Positions 24,900 to 34,148 are shown, counted from the stretch's first letter. The stretch: 64,000 bases of DNA from Mesorhizobium sp. M7A.F.Ca.US.008.03.1.1 (GCF_003997495.1 NZ_RZRU01000029.1:1-64000), one strand, 5' to 3'. The notes: generated by a model from the letters alone, not told the origin. Translations and numbers: made by a program.

Positions 24900-25100
24900 A
24901 TGGCGGACAGAAAGCCTATAGCGACCGCGCCGACCGACGGCTCCAAGGTCTCCGTCACCTGGAAGGACAGCGACGGCGTGATCAACGAATCCATCGCGCA
25001 ATATCGCGACGACGGCTGGTGGGTCTACACCGACAGTCACACGCAAAAGAAGGTCGAGCCGACCAGCTGGCGGCCTGCCGCAAGCGATGATGACGATTAG
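24900..25100 (+). CDS. small hypothetical protein (66 aa)
   Basis: A short acidic protein with no signal or membrane segment and no recognised family. It is Trp-rich in the second half (DDGWWVYTD; TSWRPAASDDDD), suggesting a compact beta-rich fold. AAAGGGGATGAC precedes the ATG, and third-position G/C is coding-like. Its TAG stop (25098-25100) runs directly into the first bases of a palindromic repeat. Confidence 0.6.
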   Translation: MADRKPIATAPTDGSKVSVTWKDSDGVINESIAQYRDDGWWVYTDSHTQKKVEPTSWRPAASDDDD

Positions 25101-25220
25101 AGCAGTTCACCGTTTCACGGAAACGGCGAGCTGCCTTAACTCTTTGTTTTGACGCAATTCTCTAGGGAAAGCGCTACGCGCTTTTCACGGGAGAACCGCT
25201 TTACACTTTTGAAATTGCTA
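25099..25220. repeat. palindromic intergenic repeat, family A copy 2
   Basis: Nearly the same sequence as 3364-3490 (AGAGCAGTTCACCGTTTCAC; GAAAGCGCTACGCGCTTTTC; closing AAATTGCTA). It abuts the stop codon of the 66-residue protein, much as copy 1 supplies the lacI stop. Confidence 0.7.
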
Positions 25221-25336
25221 TAGTGAGCGAGCCGCTGGCGAGGCCGGTCGCTTTCGCATAGCCTGAAGCCGTTGATATCGAGGCCGATTCGGAGCTTTCC
25301 GCTCCGCCGTCGTCCTCTTGCTCGGAGGAAATCGCT

Positions 25337-25591
25337 ATGGGTGTCGAAAGCCTGCTCGTCTTCATCATCATCGGTGCCATCGCCGGCTGGCTCGCCGGTC
25401 TTATCGTTTCCGGCTTCGGCTTCGGTCTGATCGGCAACATCATTGTCGGCATCGTCGGCGCGTTCATCGCCGGCTGGCTGTTTCCGCGGATCGGCTTCTC
25501 CATCGGCGGCGGCATTCTCGCCTCGATCATCCATGCCACCATCGGCGCCATCATCCTGCTGGTGCTGGTCAAGGTCCTGAAGCGAGCTTGA
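25337..25591 (+). CDS. GlsB/YeaQ/YmgE family stress-response membrane protein
   Basis: An 84-residue hydrophobic protein with three predicted membrane helices and repeated Gly motifs (IIIGAIAGWLAGLIVSG; GNIIVGIVGAFIAGWL; ATIGAIILLVLVKVL), the pattern of the transglycosylase-associated (PF04226) family. Members are small inner-membrane proteins often induced by stress; no enzymatic role is established. The start is fixed by GGAGGAAATCGCT. It is followed 24 bp later by a 48-residue membrane peptide gene, probably in the same transcript. Confidence 0.88.
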   Translation: MGVESLLVFIIIGAIAGWLAGLIVSGFGFGLIGNIIVGIVGAFIAGWLFPRIGFSIGGGILASIIHATIGAIILLVLVKVLKRA

Positions 25592-25615
25592 CGCTCGACA
25601 ACGAAAGAGCGCGCC

Positions 25616-25762
25616 ATGAAACAGAACACACTCTATCTTCTCATTGGCGCGCTCGTCGTCGTGGTCATCGCGCTTGGTATCTATGTCTATCGCGAGCAGA
25701 CGAAACCCAAGGGCGTCGAACTCAAGATCGACGATAAGGGCATCTCGATCCAGCAGAACTGA
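25616..25762 (+). CDS. 48-residue membrane-anchored small protein
   Basis: A short gene downstream of the GlsB-like gene, with GAAAGAG before the ATG. The protein has one N-terminal membrane helix (about residues 6-24, IGALVVVVIALGIYVY) and a soluble charged tail of about 24 residues (KGVELKIDDKGISIQQN). The tail may form a short beta-hairpin outside the membrane. It is a recurrent type of small rhizobial protein, but no function is known to me. Gene order suggests co-expression with the GlsB-like protein. Confidence 0.65.
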   Translation: MKQNTLYLLIGALVVVVIALGIYVYREQTKPKGVELKIDDKGISIQQN

Positions 25763-25792
25763 GCCGTCGAACGGCACATGCAGGAGCGCGAC

Positions 25793-26707
25793 ATGGTGGC
25801 TTCTGACGCTCCGGAAGATGTCGATCAGCCCAGAATTACCGTCGCGGAATGGGAGAGGCTGAACAGGCCGCCGAGGCGCGAGGCGTGGCTGCGTTATCAT
25901 TGGCGGGTGTTTCGCTTCCTGAGGACATCCGCGCCGGTCTGCGAATTGCAAGGGCAAGAGCAGGTATTCCGCGACGCCGTCGTCGCCACCGTGGCCTTCA
26001 ACCGGCCCGACATGATCGAATGGCAGATCCACCTGGTACGCCGATACCTGGGAGAGCACGAAAGCTACATCGTTTTCGACAACAGCAACAAGGACGAGGC
26101 GAGGGAAGCAATCCGTGACCTCTGCCGTCGCCAGCATGTCCCCTATGTCGCATTGCCGAGGAACAGGCTGGTCGTCAGCAGATCGCACGGTCAAGCGCTC
26201 AACTGGATCGTGCGGAATTTCTTGCCCAGGTTCGGGCCGAAGCTGTTCGGCTTCATCGACCATGACATCTTTCCGACTGAACCATTTTCGATCCGCGCCC
26301 GGATGGAGGGCAAAAGCCTCTACGGCAGCGTGCGGCGCGATACGCCGACGCCGGGCGGCTGGTTCCTGTGGCCCGGCTTCTGTTTTTTCGATGGAAGCCT
26401 ATTGCGGCGGCGGCTGGATTTCGCCCCGAGCTACACGTTTCATATGGATTCCGGCGGCGGCAACTGGCCGGTGCTCTACAGGTCGATCGATCTGGCGCTG
26501 GTTCGGTTCGCTGAAAACAAATCGCTTCGCTTCGGCGCTGGACATGATCAATCCGAGGATTTTTTCATGGTGGTCGATGGCTGGCTGCACGTGACGAACG
26601 CCTCGAACTGGAGGCGACAGCCGGTTGACAGGGGCGAACACATTCTCGCGCTGTTGCGGCAAGCCGGCGGTCCCGACCAGCCGGATGTGAAGTTCGAGCC
26701 CATCTGA
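25793..26707 (+). CDS. glycosyltransferase-like protein (GT-A fold suspected)
   Basis: A 304-residue protein with features of a GT-A nucleotide-sugar enzyme. There is an early strand VVATVAFNRPDMIEWQ, then SYIVFDNSNKDEAREAI (typical of GT2-like donor binding), and FGFIDHDIFPTEPF with a DxD-like metal motif (DHD, about 155-157). Late acidic segments (HDQSEDFF) could supply the base. No signal peptide or membrane segment is present. The ATG at 25793 follows AGGAG by 5 bp and is preferred over the ATG at 25778. It lies alone between small stress genes and a penicillin-binding protein. Donor and acceptor are unknown, and the family call is tentative. Confidence 0.6.
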   Translation: MVASDAPEDVDQPRITVAEWERLNRPPRREAWLRYHWRVFRFLRTSAPVCELQGQEQVFRDAVVATVAFNRPDMIEWQIHLVRRYLGEHESYIVFDNSNKDEAREAIRDLCRRQHVPYVALPRNRLVVSRSHGQALNWIVRNFLPRFGPKLFGFIDHDIFPTEPFSIRARMEGKSLYGSVRRDTPTPGGWFLWPGFCFFDGSLLRRRLDFAPSYTFHMDSGGGNWPVLYRSIDLALVRFAENKSLRFGAGHDQSEDFFMVVDGWLHVTNASNWRRQPVDRGEHILALLRQAGGPDQPDVKFEPI

Positions 26708-26876
26708 ACGAGACATCGAACAGCGTGGTGGCAGTGACCTGCAAAGAGCAGACGCTGGCCTTTTCGCTGCCCAACCCCCAAGGCCGGCATTCGAACACGA
26801 CTTAACCCGCCCTTAAATCGCCGCATCTACTCTTCAACCCGAACGCCATAGGCATCGGGGATATCAAGCACAGCGC

Positions 26877-29138
26877 ATGGCGAACCGCAGAGACAGTCGC
26901 ATCGAACCCAGTTTCGAGGGGCCGCCGCAGGCTCGGTCCTCGGCGGGTCTTTCGGTGAACGAGGAGGATCGCGTCGTGCCGAGCAATCGCAAAGCCTCCG
27001 CAAAACGCAAGCCGGCCAGAGGGAAATCGTCGCGGGTCAAGCGCGGCAGAAGCCGGCGCGGCCTGTTCGGCGTGCTCGGCCGGCTGTTCTACTGGTGCTT
27101 CGTGCTCGCCATCTGGGGTGGCATCGCCGTGGCCGGCATCGTCGTCTACTACGGCGCCAAGATGCCGGCGGCGACGACCTGGTCGATTCCCGACCGCGCC
27201 CCCAACATCAAGATCGTCTCGGCCGATGGCCAATTGCTCGCCAATCGCGGCATGAGCGGCGGCGAGGCCGTCGGCCTGCATGAAATGTCGCCCTATATTC
27301 CGGAGGCCGTCATCGCCATCGAGGACCGGCGCTTCTATTCGCATTTCGGCATCGACCCGATAGGGCTGTCGCGCGCCATGGTCACCAATGTGCTTGGCGG
27401 GCATTTCTCGCAGGGCGGTTCGACGCTGACCCAGCAATTGGCCAAGAACCTGTTCCTGACGCCCGACCGCACATTGGAGCGCAAGGTGCAGGAGGTGCTG
27501 CTGGCGCTATGGCTGGAGCACAAGCACACCAAGGACCAGATCCTCGAAATGTACCTTAATCGGGTCTATTTCGGTTCCGGCGCCTATGGCGTCGAGGCCG
27601 CCTCGCGCCGCTATTTCGGCAAGAGCGCGCGTGACGTCACCCTGTCGGAAGCCGCATTGCTTGCCGGCCTGTTGAAGGCGCCGTCGCGGCTGTCGCCGGC
27701 ACGCGATCCGAAGGCCGCAGAGGAGCGCTCGCAGCTGGTGCTCGCCGCCATGCGCGACGAAGGCAAGATCAGCGCCAAGGAACTGACCTCGGCAATGAGC
27801 GCGCCGGCAACGCGTGCGCCGTCCTATTGGACCGGGTCGGAGAATTACGTCGCCGATACCATCATGGAGGAACTGCCCGACCTGATCGGCGACGTGCGCG
27901 GCGACATCGTCATCGACAGCACCGTCGACCTGAACCTGCAGAAGCTCGCCGAGCAATCGATCCGCAGGCTGATCGACGACAGCGGCAAGAAGCTCAACGT
28001 CAGCCAGGGCGCCCTGGTGTCGATCGACGATTCCGGTGCGGTGCGCGCCATGGTCGGCGGCTACGACTATTCGACCAGCCAGTTCGACCGCGCCTCGGAA
28101 GCACGTCGCCAGCCGGGCTCGGCGTTCAAGCCGTTCGTCTATATGGCCGCGCTCGAGGCCGGCCGCACGCCCGACAGCATCCGCAACGATGCGCCGATCA
28201 AGATCGGCAATTGGACGCCCGACAATTACGGTGGCAAGTATTTCGGCAAGGTGACGCTGGCTACCGCGCTGGCCAAGTCTCTGAACTCGGTGGCCGCGCA
28301 GCTGACCATGGAGGTCGGGCCAAACGCGGTTGTCGAGGCGGCCCACCGCATGGGCATCCAGTCCGACCTGATAGCCAACACCTCGATCGCGCTCGGCACT
28401 TCGGAAGTGACGCCGCTTGAGCTGACATCGGCCTATGTCCCCTTCGCCAATGGCGGCTACAAGCCGGACATCCATTTCATCCGGCGCGTGACGACCACCG
28501 AGGGCAAAGTGCTTTACGACAGCGGCGGCGGTAGCGCGCCGCGCGTCGTCAAGCCTGAGATCGTCGGCATGATGAACTCGATGATGACGGGCACGGTTGA
28601 GATCGGCACTGCCCGGAAAGCGGCTTTCGCCTGGCCATCGGCCGGCAAGACCGGCACCAGTCAGAATTCGCGCGACGCCTGGTTCGTCGGCTACACCGCC
28701 AACCTCACCACCGGTGTGTGGTTCGGCAATGATGATGGCAGCCCGATGAAGAAGGTCACCGGCGGCGCACTGCCGGCGCAGGCCTGGCACGAGTTCATGG
28801 TTGCGGCCCACGAGGGTGTGCCGGTGCGGCCGCTGCCCGGCACCTGGAAATCGACGCCGGCCGACACCATCGTCCCCGACGAGATACCCTCGGCGAACAA
28901 CACGGCACCGGTTCCGTCCACGTCGGTCGGCCAGCAGGCACCGACGCGGCCAGCAGCGCCGGTTGCCCAAGCGCCGGTCCGCGCGGCTCGTCCCGCCCAA
29001 ACCGTTGATGCCGATGGCCTTTCCATGCCGGAGGATGACGGCGCCACTGCGTCGATCAAACATCCGGTGCCGCCAAGCGATGTCGGCGGTCCGCGCAAGA
29101 AGCGGCAGACCTCGATCCTCGACCTCCTTGGCGGCTGA
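26877..29138 (+). CDS. class A penicillin-binding protein (bifunctional transglycosylase/transpeptidase)
   Basis: A 753-residue enzyme that polymerises and cross-links peptidoglycan. A basic cytoplasmic N-terminus (to about 62) leads into one membrane helix (63-92). The GT51 domain has catalytic Glu149 (IAIEDRRFYSHFG) and GGSTLTQQLAKN (180-191). The transpeptidase has S415-A-F-K418, S468-L-N470 and K591-T-G-T594. A Pro/Ala-rich tail (about 660-753) is low-complexity and probably periplasmic. It is of the PbpC/PBP1-like type common in Rhizobiales. No clear ribosome site precedes the ATG, so a slightly later start is possible. It is monocistronic and convergent with a SnoaL-like gene. Confidence 0.93.
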   Translation: MANRRDSRIEPSFEGPPQARSSAGLSVNEEDRVVPSNRKASAKRKPARGKSSRVKRGRSRRGLFGVLGRLFYWCFVLAIWGGIAVAGIVVYYGAKMPAATTWSIPDRAPNIKIVSADGQLLANRGMSGGEAVGLHEMSPYIPEAVIAIEDRRFYSHFGIDPIGLSRAMVTNVLGGHFSQGGSTLTQQLAKNLFLTPDRTLERKVQEVLLALWLEHKHTKDQILEMYLNRVYFGSGAYGVEAASRRYFGKSARDVTLSEAALLAGLLKAPSRLSPARDPKAAEERSQLVLAAMRDEGKISAKELTSAMSAPATRAPSYWTGSENYVADTIMEELPDLIGDVRGDIVIDSTVDLNLQKLAEQSIRRLIDDSGKKLNVSQGALVSIDDSGAVRAMVGGYDYSTSQFDRASEARRQPGSAFKPFVYMAALEAGRTPDSIRNDAPIKIGNWTPDNYGGKYFGKVTLATALAKSLNSVAAQLTMEVGPNAVVEAAHRMGIQSDLIANTSIALGTSEVTPLELTSAYVPFANGGYKPDIHFIRRVTTTEGKVLYDSGGGSAPRVVKPEIVGMMNSMMTGTVEIGTARKAAFAWPSAGKTGTSQNSRDAWFVGYTANLTTGVWFGNDDGSPMKKVTGGALPAQAWHEFMVAAHEGVPVRPLPGTWKSTPADTIVPDEIPSANNTAPVPSTSVGQQAPTRPAAPVAQAPVRAARPAQTVDADGLSMPEDDGATASIKHPVPPSDVGGPRKKRQTSILDLLGG

Positions 29139-29147
29139 TCCGATCCG

Positions 29148-29510
29148 CTAATTCCGTGGCTTGGCGCTGCCCAACTTCTTGCTGTCAAAGGTCAGTTTGT
29201 CGCTGTGAATCTTGCCATCGCTGATGGTGAGGTGCTTGGCGCAGGAAAGCGCGCCGGACGATTTTGTCATCAAGTCATACATAAGCAGCGCCTGGTGGTC
29301 GTCTCCGAAGGCCGCGATCATGCGCACACCGGTCACATCCTGTGAAAGTTTGGTCAGGCCCTCGAGATAGGGTTCCTTGCCGGTCGATTGCTGCATCGGC
29401 CCATCAAAGACGACGTCGTCGGCGACCAAGGATGCTGCCTTTTCGAGGTCGTGGCTTGTCCACGCCTTGGTGAAGGCGGTGGCTATGTCGAGGGGCGCTG
29501 TCCGTGTCAT
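29148..29510 (-). CDS. SnoaL-like / NTF2-fold nuclear transport factor 2 family protein
   Basis: A 120-residue single-domain protein with the alpha+beta cone pattern of this fold: ATAFTKAWTSHDLEKAASLVADDVVFDGP, YLEGLTKLSQDV, and strands AFGDDHQALLMYDL and KHLTISDGKI. Such proteins are small-molecule isomerases, hydrolases or binding proteins; nothing indicates which. The ATG at 29510 begins exactly at the domain; upstream in-frame extensions are not conserved-looking. It is divergent from the SDR gene (166 bp gap), so the two might be co-regulated. Confidence 0.75.
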   Translation of the reverse strand: MTRTAPLDIATAFTKAWTSHDLEKAASLVADDVVFDGPMQQSTGKEPYLEGLTKLSQDVTGVRMIAAFGDDHQALLMYDLMTKSSGALSCAKHLTISDGKIHSDKLTFDSKKLGSAKPRN

Positions 29511-29676
29511 GGCTCTTGTCCGATTGATTTGATCTGAAACCCGCGCCCTTGTCCTGCAACTCCCGAACCAACGGCGAGCTGGCTTCCCGGTTCCTCCTTT
29601 TGAGGTGAATGGTGACATTTCGGCCTCTCGCCACCTCGGCGGCGTTCGGCTACATCTGCCGGCCGGAGACCTTGAA

Positions 29677-30429
29677 ATGACTGAGCTCGACACCCGAAAG
29701 ACCATCGTGCTGACCGGCGCCAGCCGCGGCATCGGCCACGCCACCGTCAAGCGTTTTTCGCGCGAGGGCTGGCGCGTCATCACCTGCTCCAGGCAGGCTT
29801 TCGCCGAGGACTGCCCGTGGCCGGCCGGGCCGGAAGACCACATCAAGGTCGATCTCGCCGATCAGGAGGATGTCGGCATCGCTGTCTCCGAAATCCGCCA
29901 CCGGCTGGAAGCGCATGGAGGTCAACTGCATGCGCTGGTCAACAATGCCGGCATTTCGCCGAAGCTCAAGGACGGCAACAGCCGCATGGATTCGATCGAC
30001 ACGCCGATGCATGTCTGGCGCGACGTGTTCCAGGTCAATTTCTTCGCGCCGATCATGCTGGCGCGCGGCCTGTTCAAGGAACTGGCGGCGGCCAAGGGCT
30101 CGATCGTCAACGTAACCTCGATCGCCGGAACCCGCGTGCATCCCTTCGCCGGCACGGCCTACGCGACATCGAAGGCGGCGCTCGGCTCGCTGACGCGCGA
30201 GATGGCACATGATTTCGGCCCGCACGGCATCCGCGTCAATGCCATTGCGCCCGGCGAGATCGACACCGCGATCCTGTCGCCGGGCACGGACAAGATCGTC
30301 GAGACCATTCCTCTCAGGCGCCTTGGCACCACGGCTGAAGTCGCCGACATCATCTTTTTCCTGTGCTCGCAGCAAGCGTCCTATGTGACCGGCTCGGAAA
30401 TCCACATCAATGGCGGCCAGCACGTGTGA
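29677..30429 (+). CDS. SDR-family NAD(P)-dependent oxidoreductase
   Basis: A 250-residue classical short-chain dehydrogenase with cofactor motif TGASRGIG (about 12-19), NNAG (VNNAGIS), the catalytic Ser region (NVTSIAG), Tyr/Lys pair YATSKAA and the end NGGQHV. The N-terminus contains a Cys/Trp stretch (ITCSRQAFAEDCPW) that is unusual at the cofactor-specificity position. The substrate is unknown. The ATG at 29677 follows CCGGAGACC; an earlier in-frame ATG at 29605 lies within the divergent promoter. It is convergent with the MDR oxidoreductase 14 bp downstream. Confidence 0.9.
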   Translation: MTELDTRKTIVLTGASRGIGHATVKRFSREGWRVITCSRQAFAEDCPWPAGPEDHIKVDLADQEDVGIAVSEIRHRLEAHGGQLHALVNNAGISPKLKDGNSRMDSIDTPMHVWRDVFQVNFFAPIMLARGLFKELAAAKGSIVNVTSIAGTRVHPFAGTAYATSKAALGSLTREMAHDFGPHGIRVNAIAPGEIDTAILSPGTDKIVETIPLRRLGTTAEVADIIFFLCSQQASYVTGSEIHINGGQHV

Positions 30430-30442
30430 CAAAACAGGATGC

Positions 30443-31363
30443 TCATCCGGTTATTGTGAGAACAGCCTTGCCGCTGAAGCTGCGCTGCCGTAGTGCGTCC
30501 AGGGCTTGCGCAATGTCTGTCCACGGCGCCGTCAAGGCCACGCGCGTTTCGAGCCGGCCGGCTGCGACCAGAGCGAGCAGCGAGGCGATGTCCTCGCCAA
30601 TGCCTGGACCAGACGTGTAGTACGCAAAAGTCTGAAGCCTCGCCCCTTCGTGATCCGGAACGAACTGGCGGAATCCAATGGGCGTCAGTTCGCCACTGCT
30701 CGAACCGAACATGACGATGGTCCCGCCAGGTGCGACGCGTTCGATCGCGCGTGCGAGGCTTTGGCCGCCCACCGACTCGGTGATTAGCGAAAACGGTCCC
30801 TCGGCCATTTCGATCGCTTCGACAACCTGCCCGGCTCCAAGGCTGCGGAGATCGTCGGCATGCCGGGCAGCGGCGATGGCGGTCACCGAGGCGCCTTGCT
30901 CGCGGGCGATCTGGATCTGGAAACGACCGACCGCTCCACTTGCACCGGTGATCAGGACCTGCTGGCCGGCCAGGTCGCCGCCATGGCGCAACGTCCTCAG
31001 CGCGGTCGTGCCCGCGACTGGCAGCGTGGCAGCGGCGGCAAAGCTGACGTCGTCCGGCAGGACCGCGAGACGGTCGGTTGGAACGGCGACACGTTGAGCC
31101 CATCCGGCCTGGTCGACCAAAGCGGCAATTCGGGCGCCCACGGCTGGCCCGGAACCATCGGCTGCTGCTTTGTCGACAACCCCAACGATGTCCTGACCCG
31201 GTATCCAGCCAGTCGGGCGGATGGCGAGCAGGCGCAATTCGCCGCGGTTCAACGAGGTTGCGTGGACCGAGACAAGCGCCTCGTTCGAGGCCGGTTGAGG
31301 CTCGGCACGCTCCGAGATCCTCAGTCCGGTCGCGCTGTCGGAGGAGATAACGAGGGCGAGCAT
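30443..31363 (-). CDS. zinc-independent MDR / quinone-oxidoreductase-like alcohol dehydrogenase family protein
   Basis: A 306-residue medium-chain reductase. The GroES-like part has GQDIVGVVDKAAADGSGPAVGARIAAL, and the Rossmann part LITGASGAVGRFQIQIA. Cysteine ligands for structural or catalytic zinc are absent, as in quinone oxidoreductases. The start is fixed by AGGAGGT seven bases before the ATG. It is divergent from an AraC-type regulator across 114 bp, a layout typical of regulator-target pairs. It probably reduces quinones, enones or aldehydes with NADPH. Confidence 0.87.
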   Translation of the reverse strand: MLALVISSDSATGLRISERAEPQPASNEALVSVHATSLNRGELRLLAIRPTGWIPGQDIVGVVDKAAADGSGPAVGARIAALVDQAGWAQRVAVPTDRLAVLPDDVSFAAAATLPVAGTTALRTLRHGGDLAGQQVLITGASGAVGRFQIQIAREQGASVTAIAAARHADDLRSLGAGQVVEAIEMAEGPFSLITESVGGQSLARAIERVAPGGTIVMFGSSSGELTPIGFRQFVPDHEGARLQTFAYYTSGPGIGEDIASLLALVAAGRLETRVALTAPWTDIAQALDALRQRSFSGKAVLTITG

Positions 31364-31477
31364 GGTTCATACCTCCTGGCTGCGTGTGGACGCACCGCAT
31401 TCGCAAGTGGACCCTATCGATTTTTGCCCTTGAATAATTTAGATATGAAGGCAATTGATCGCTAAAAACCGTCAACC

Positions 31478-32287
31478 ATGAAGCAGCCCCTCAGCTACCC
31501 CTGGCTCGATTTCGATGTGGACGATCCCACCGCGCTGGCGATTGCCGTGCGCGTCGACGTCCCCGAGACCAGGGCGGAGGTAGCCGCCCATCGGCACCGC
31601 AAGGGCCAACTCGTCTTCGCACTTGGAGGCAGCGTCACATGTCGCGTCCCAAGCGGTCTATGGATGGTACCGCCGCATTGCGGGGTGTGGATTCCCGGCG
31701 GCATGGAACACAGCAATGTCGCAACCGCCAATGCCCGGATTTTTTTCGTCTATATAGAGCCGGGAGCCGCCCATCTGCCGGAGCGGTGCTGCACGCTTTC
31801 GGTCTCGCCACTGCTGCGCGAATTGATCATCGAGCTTTCCGATCGGGTGGAGGATGACGAGGCGAGGGGCGAACTCTTGACCAAGATGCTGCTCACCGAA
31901 TTGCCACGCATGCCTGTCCAGCAGTTACACCTGCCGATCTCATCCGAGCCTCGCTTGCGGCGGATCACCGAAGCACTGGCGCAAGACCCTGCCGACCGCA
32001 GCACACTGGCGGAATGGGCCAACCGCGTGGCGCTCAGCGAGAGCAGTCTCGCCCGCCTTGTGGCAAAGGAGACAGGGCTGAGTTTCGGGTGTTGGCGCCA
32101 GCAATTGCACTTGATCGTTGCAATTCGGGAACTGGCTTCCGGCAAGAGTGTCCAGCAGGTCTCGGGCGATCTCGGCTATGGTTCCGTTACGGCCTTCATC
32201 ACCATGTTCAAGAAGGCGCTTGGGAAGCCGCCGGCCAAATACTTCAGTGGTATCGCGCAAAATGGCGGCTCCGCATTCGTGGCGTGA
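31478..32287 (+). CDS. AraC-family transcriptional regulator
   Basis: A 269-residue regulator with an N-terminal cupin-like ligand domain (HRHRKGQLVFALGGSVTCRV; PPHCGVWIPGGMEHSN, about 25-75). The C-terminal double HTH has LAEWANRVALSESSLARLVAKE and VSGDLGYGSVTAFITMFKKALGKPP. It probably controls the divergent MDR oxidoreductase (inference from the 114-bp shared promoter). The effector is unknown. Confidence 0.9.
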   Translation: MKQPLSYPWLDFDVDDPTALAIAVRVDVPETRAEVAAHRHRKGQLVFALGGSVTCRVPSGLWMVPPHCGVWIPGGMEHSNVATANARIFFVYIEPGAAHLPERCCTLSVSPLLRELIIELSDRVEDDEARGELLTKMLLTELPRMPVQQLHLPISSEPRLRRITEALAQDPADRSTLAEWANRVALSESSLARLVAKETGLSFGCWRQQLHLIVAIRELASGKSVQQVSGDLGYGSVTAFITMFKKALGKPPAKYFSGIAQNGGSAFVA

Positions 32288-32357
32288 CGCTCGCTTGAAA
32301 GGGTGGCCGAGCCGATCACGTTGCCAGCGTGCGAGAGTGCAGCTCGGGCTTCGGGAC

Positions 32358-34148
32358 TCAGGCCACCGATGGCTCGGCGGTCTCGCGCCTCAACTCCGGT
32401 TTGGAACCGAGAACTTCTTCCACAATCCCGCGGGCGATTTCGCGTTCACCCATGATCACCGTATCGGCGCCCAAACCCTTTAGATGTTCGACCTCGGCAT
32501 CGGAATGGGCACGGGCTATGACGTTGATACCGGGATTGGCGGCGCGGGCACGGAGCACGATCTGGCCGGCTTCGAAGGCATTGGGGATGGCAAGGATCAG
32601 CCGGCTGGCGCCTTCGGGATTGGCGGCGGCGAACACTTCGGCATTGGCCGCATTGCCGGCGACGGCCTCGACGCTGTCCGCTTTCAGCTTCGCCAGCGTC
32701 TTGTCGGCGTCCTCGATGACCAGAAAGGGCAGTGCCGCGTCCTTCAGCGCCGAGCCGACCAGGCCACCGACACGGCCGTAGCCGATCAGGATGGCATGGC
32801 CGGTGAGTGCCGTCTTTGGCGGCGGCCCGTCCTCCTTTTTCGTCGTTGCCGCGACAGAGGCTACCTGGCCCGGCTCCGTCGCCGGACCAACCGGTTTTGC
32901 CTCGACCGGTGGTGCCGTCCTGGCGGCGCGCCGTTCCAGCCACGGCTTCATCCAGTCGATGGCCAGGAACATCAGCGGGTTGAGGACGATCGACAGGATC
33001 GCACCGGCCAGAATGAGGTCGCGGCCCTGTTCCGGCAGCAGCTTCAGCCCGACGCCGAGTTCAGCCAGGATGAAGGAGAACTCGCCGATCTGGGCAAGGC
33101 TTGCCGAGATTATCAGCGCCGTGGCGATGGGATAGCCGAAGGCAACAACGATGGCGAACGCGGCCAACGATTTGCCGATGACGATGATGGCGAGCGTCGC
33201 CAGGATCGGCCAGCCATTGCTGATCAGGCTGAACGGGTCGAACAGCATGCCGACCGAGACGAAGAACAGCACGGAGAAGGCATCGCGCAGCGGCAGCGAT
33301 TCCTCGGCGGCGCGGTGGCTGAGTTCGGATTCGCTCATGATCATGCCAGCGAAGAAGGCGCCCAGCGCCAGCGAGACACCGAACAGTTTTGCCGCACCGA
33401 AGGCGACGCCGAGCGCGATGGCGAGCACCGCCAGCCGGAACAGTTCGCGCGAGCCGGTATGGGCGACATAGTGCAGGATCCAGGGAATGACCCGGCGGCC
33501 GACCACCAGCATGACGACGACGAAAGCGGCGACCTTGGCCAGCGTGATGCCGACGACGCCCCAGATGCCGTAGCTGGCCGGCAGCGACAGCAGGCCGCTG
33601 GCATGGGCCTGCTCCTGACCGCCGAGCACGCCGGCGAGCGCCGGCAGCAGCACCAGCGCCAGCACCATGGCCAGATCCTCGACGATCAGCCAGCCGACGG
33701 CGATGCGGCCGCGCTCGGTCTCAATCATCCGCCGTTCCTGCAGGGCACGCAGCAGCACCACGGTCGAGGCGACCGACAGCGCCAGGCCGAACACCAGCCC
33801 CGCGCCCATCGACCAGCCGAGCATCCAGGCAAGACCGGCGCCAAGCGCGGTGGCAAAGCCGATCTGGACGATGGCGCCCGGCACGGCGATGGCACGCACC
33901 GACAGCAGATCCTTGAGCGAGAAGTGCAGCCCGACGCCGAACATCAGGAGGATGACGCCGATTTCGGCCAGTTCGTTGGCAAGGCCGGCATCGGCGACGA
34001 AGCCAGGCGTGTTCGGCCCGACCAGCACGCCGGCTACGAGATAACCGACCAGCGGCGGAATGCGGAAGCGGTTGGCGAGAGCCCCGAAGACGAAAGCCAG
34101 CCCCAGACCGGCGACGATGGTGGCGATAAGGGGCGTGTCATGCGGCAT
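32358..34148 (-). CDS. KefC/YbaL-type monovalent cation:proton antiporter
   Basis: A 596-residue CPA2 transporter. About twelve membrane helices (1-400) include the typical VGYLVAGVLVGPNTPG and the acidic-pair region of the Na+/H+ exchanger domain. A linker (about 400-440, charged, Pro-rich) precedes the TrkA-N/RCK nucleotide-binding domain (GYGRVGGLVGSAL; VIEDADKTL; AIPNAFEAGQIVLRARAANPG). It is expected to exchange K+ or Na+ for protons, gated by a nucleotide or thiol adduct. No KefF-type ancillary gene is adjacent. It stands alone. Confidence 0.9.
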   Translation of the reverse strand: MPHDTPLIATIVAGLGLAFVFGALANRFRIPPLVGYLVAGVLVGPNTPGFVADAGLANELAEIGVILLMFGVGLHFSLKDLLSVRAIAVPGAIVQIGFATALGAGLAWMLGWSMGAGLVFGLALSVASTVVLLRALQERRMIETERGRIAVGWLIVEDLAMVLALVLLPALAGVLGGQEQAHASGLLSLPASYGIWGVVGITLAKVAAFVVVMLVVGRRVIPWILHYVAHTGSRELFRLAVLAIALGVAFGAAKLFGVSLALGAFFAGMIMSESELSHRAAEESLPLRDAFSVLFFVSVGMLFDPFSLISNGWPILATLAIIVIGKSLAAFAIVVAFGYPIATALIISASLAQIGEFSFILAELGVGLKLLPEQGRDLILAGAILSIVLNPLMFLAIDWMKPWLERRAARTAPPVEAKPVGPATEPGQVASVAATTKKEDGPPPKTALTGHAILIGYGRVGGLVGSALKDAALPFLVIEDADKTLAKLKADSVEAVAGNAANAEVFAAANPEGASRLILAIPNAFEAGQIVLRARAANPGINVIARAHSDAEVEHLKGLGADTVIMGEREIARGIVEEVLGSKPELRRETAEPSVA

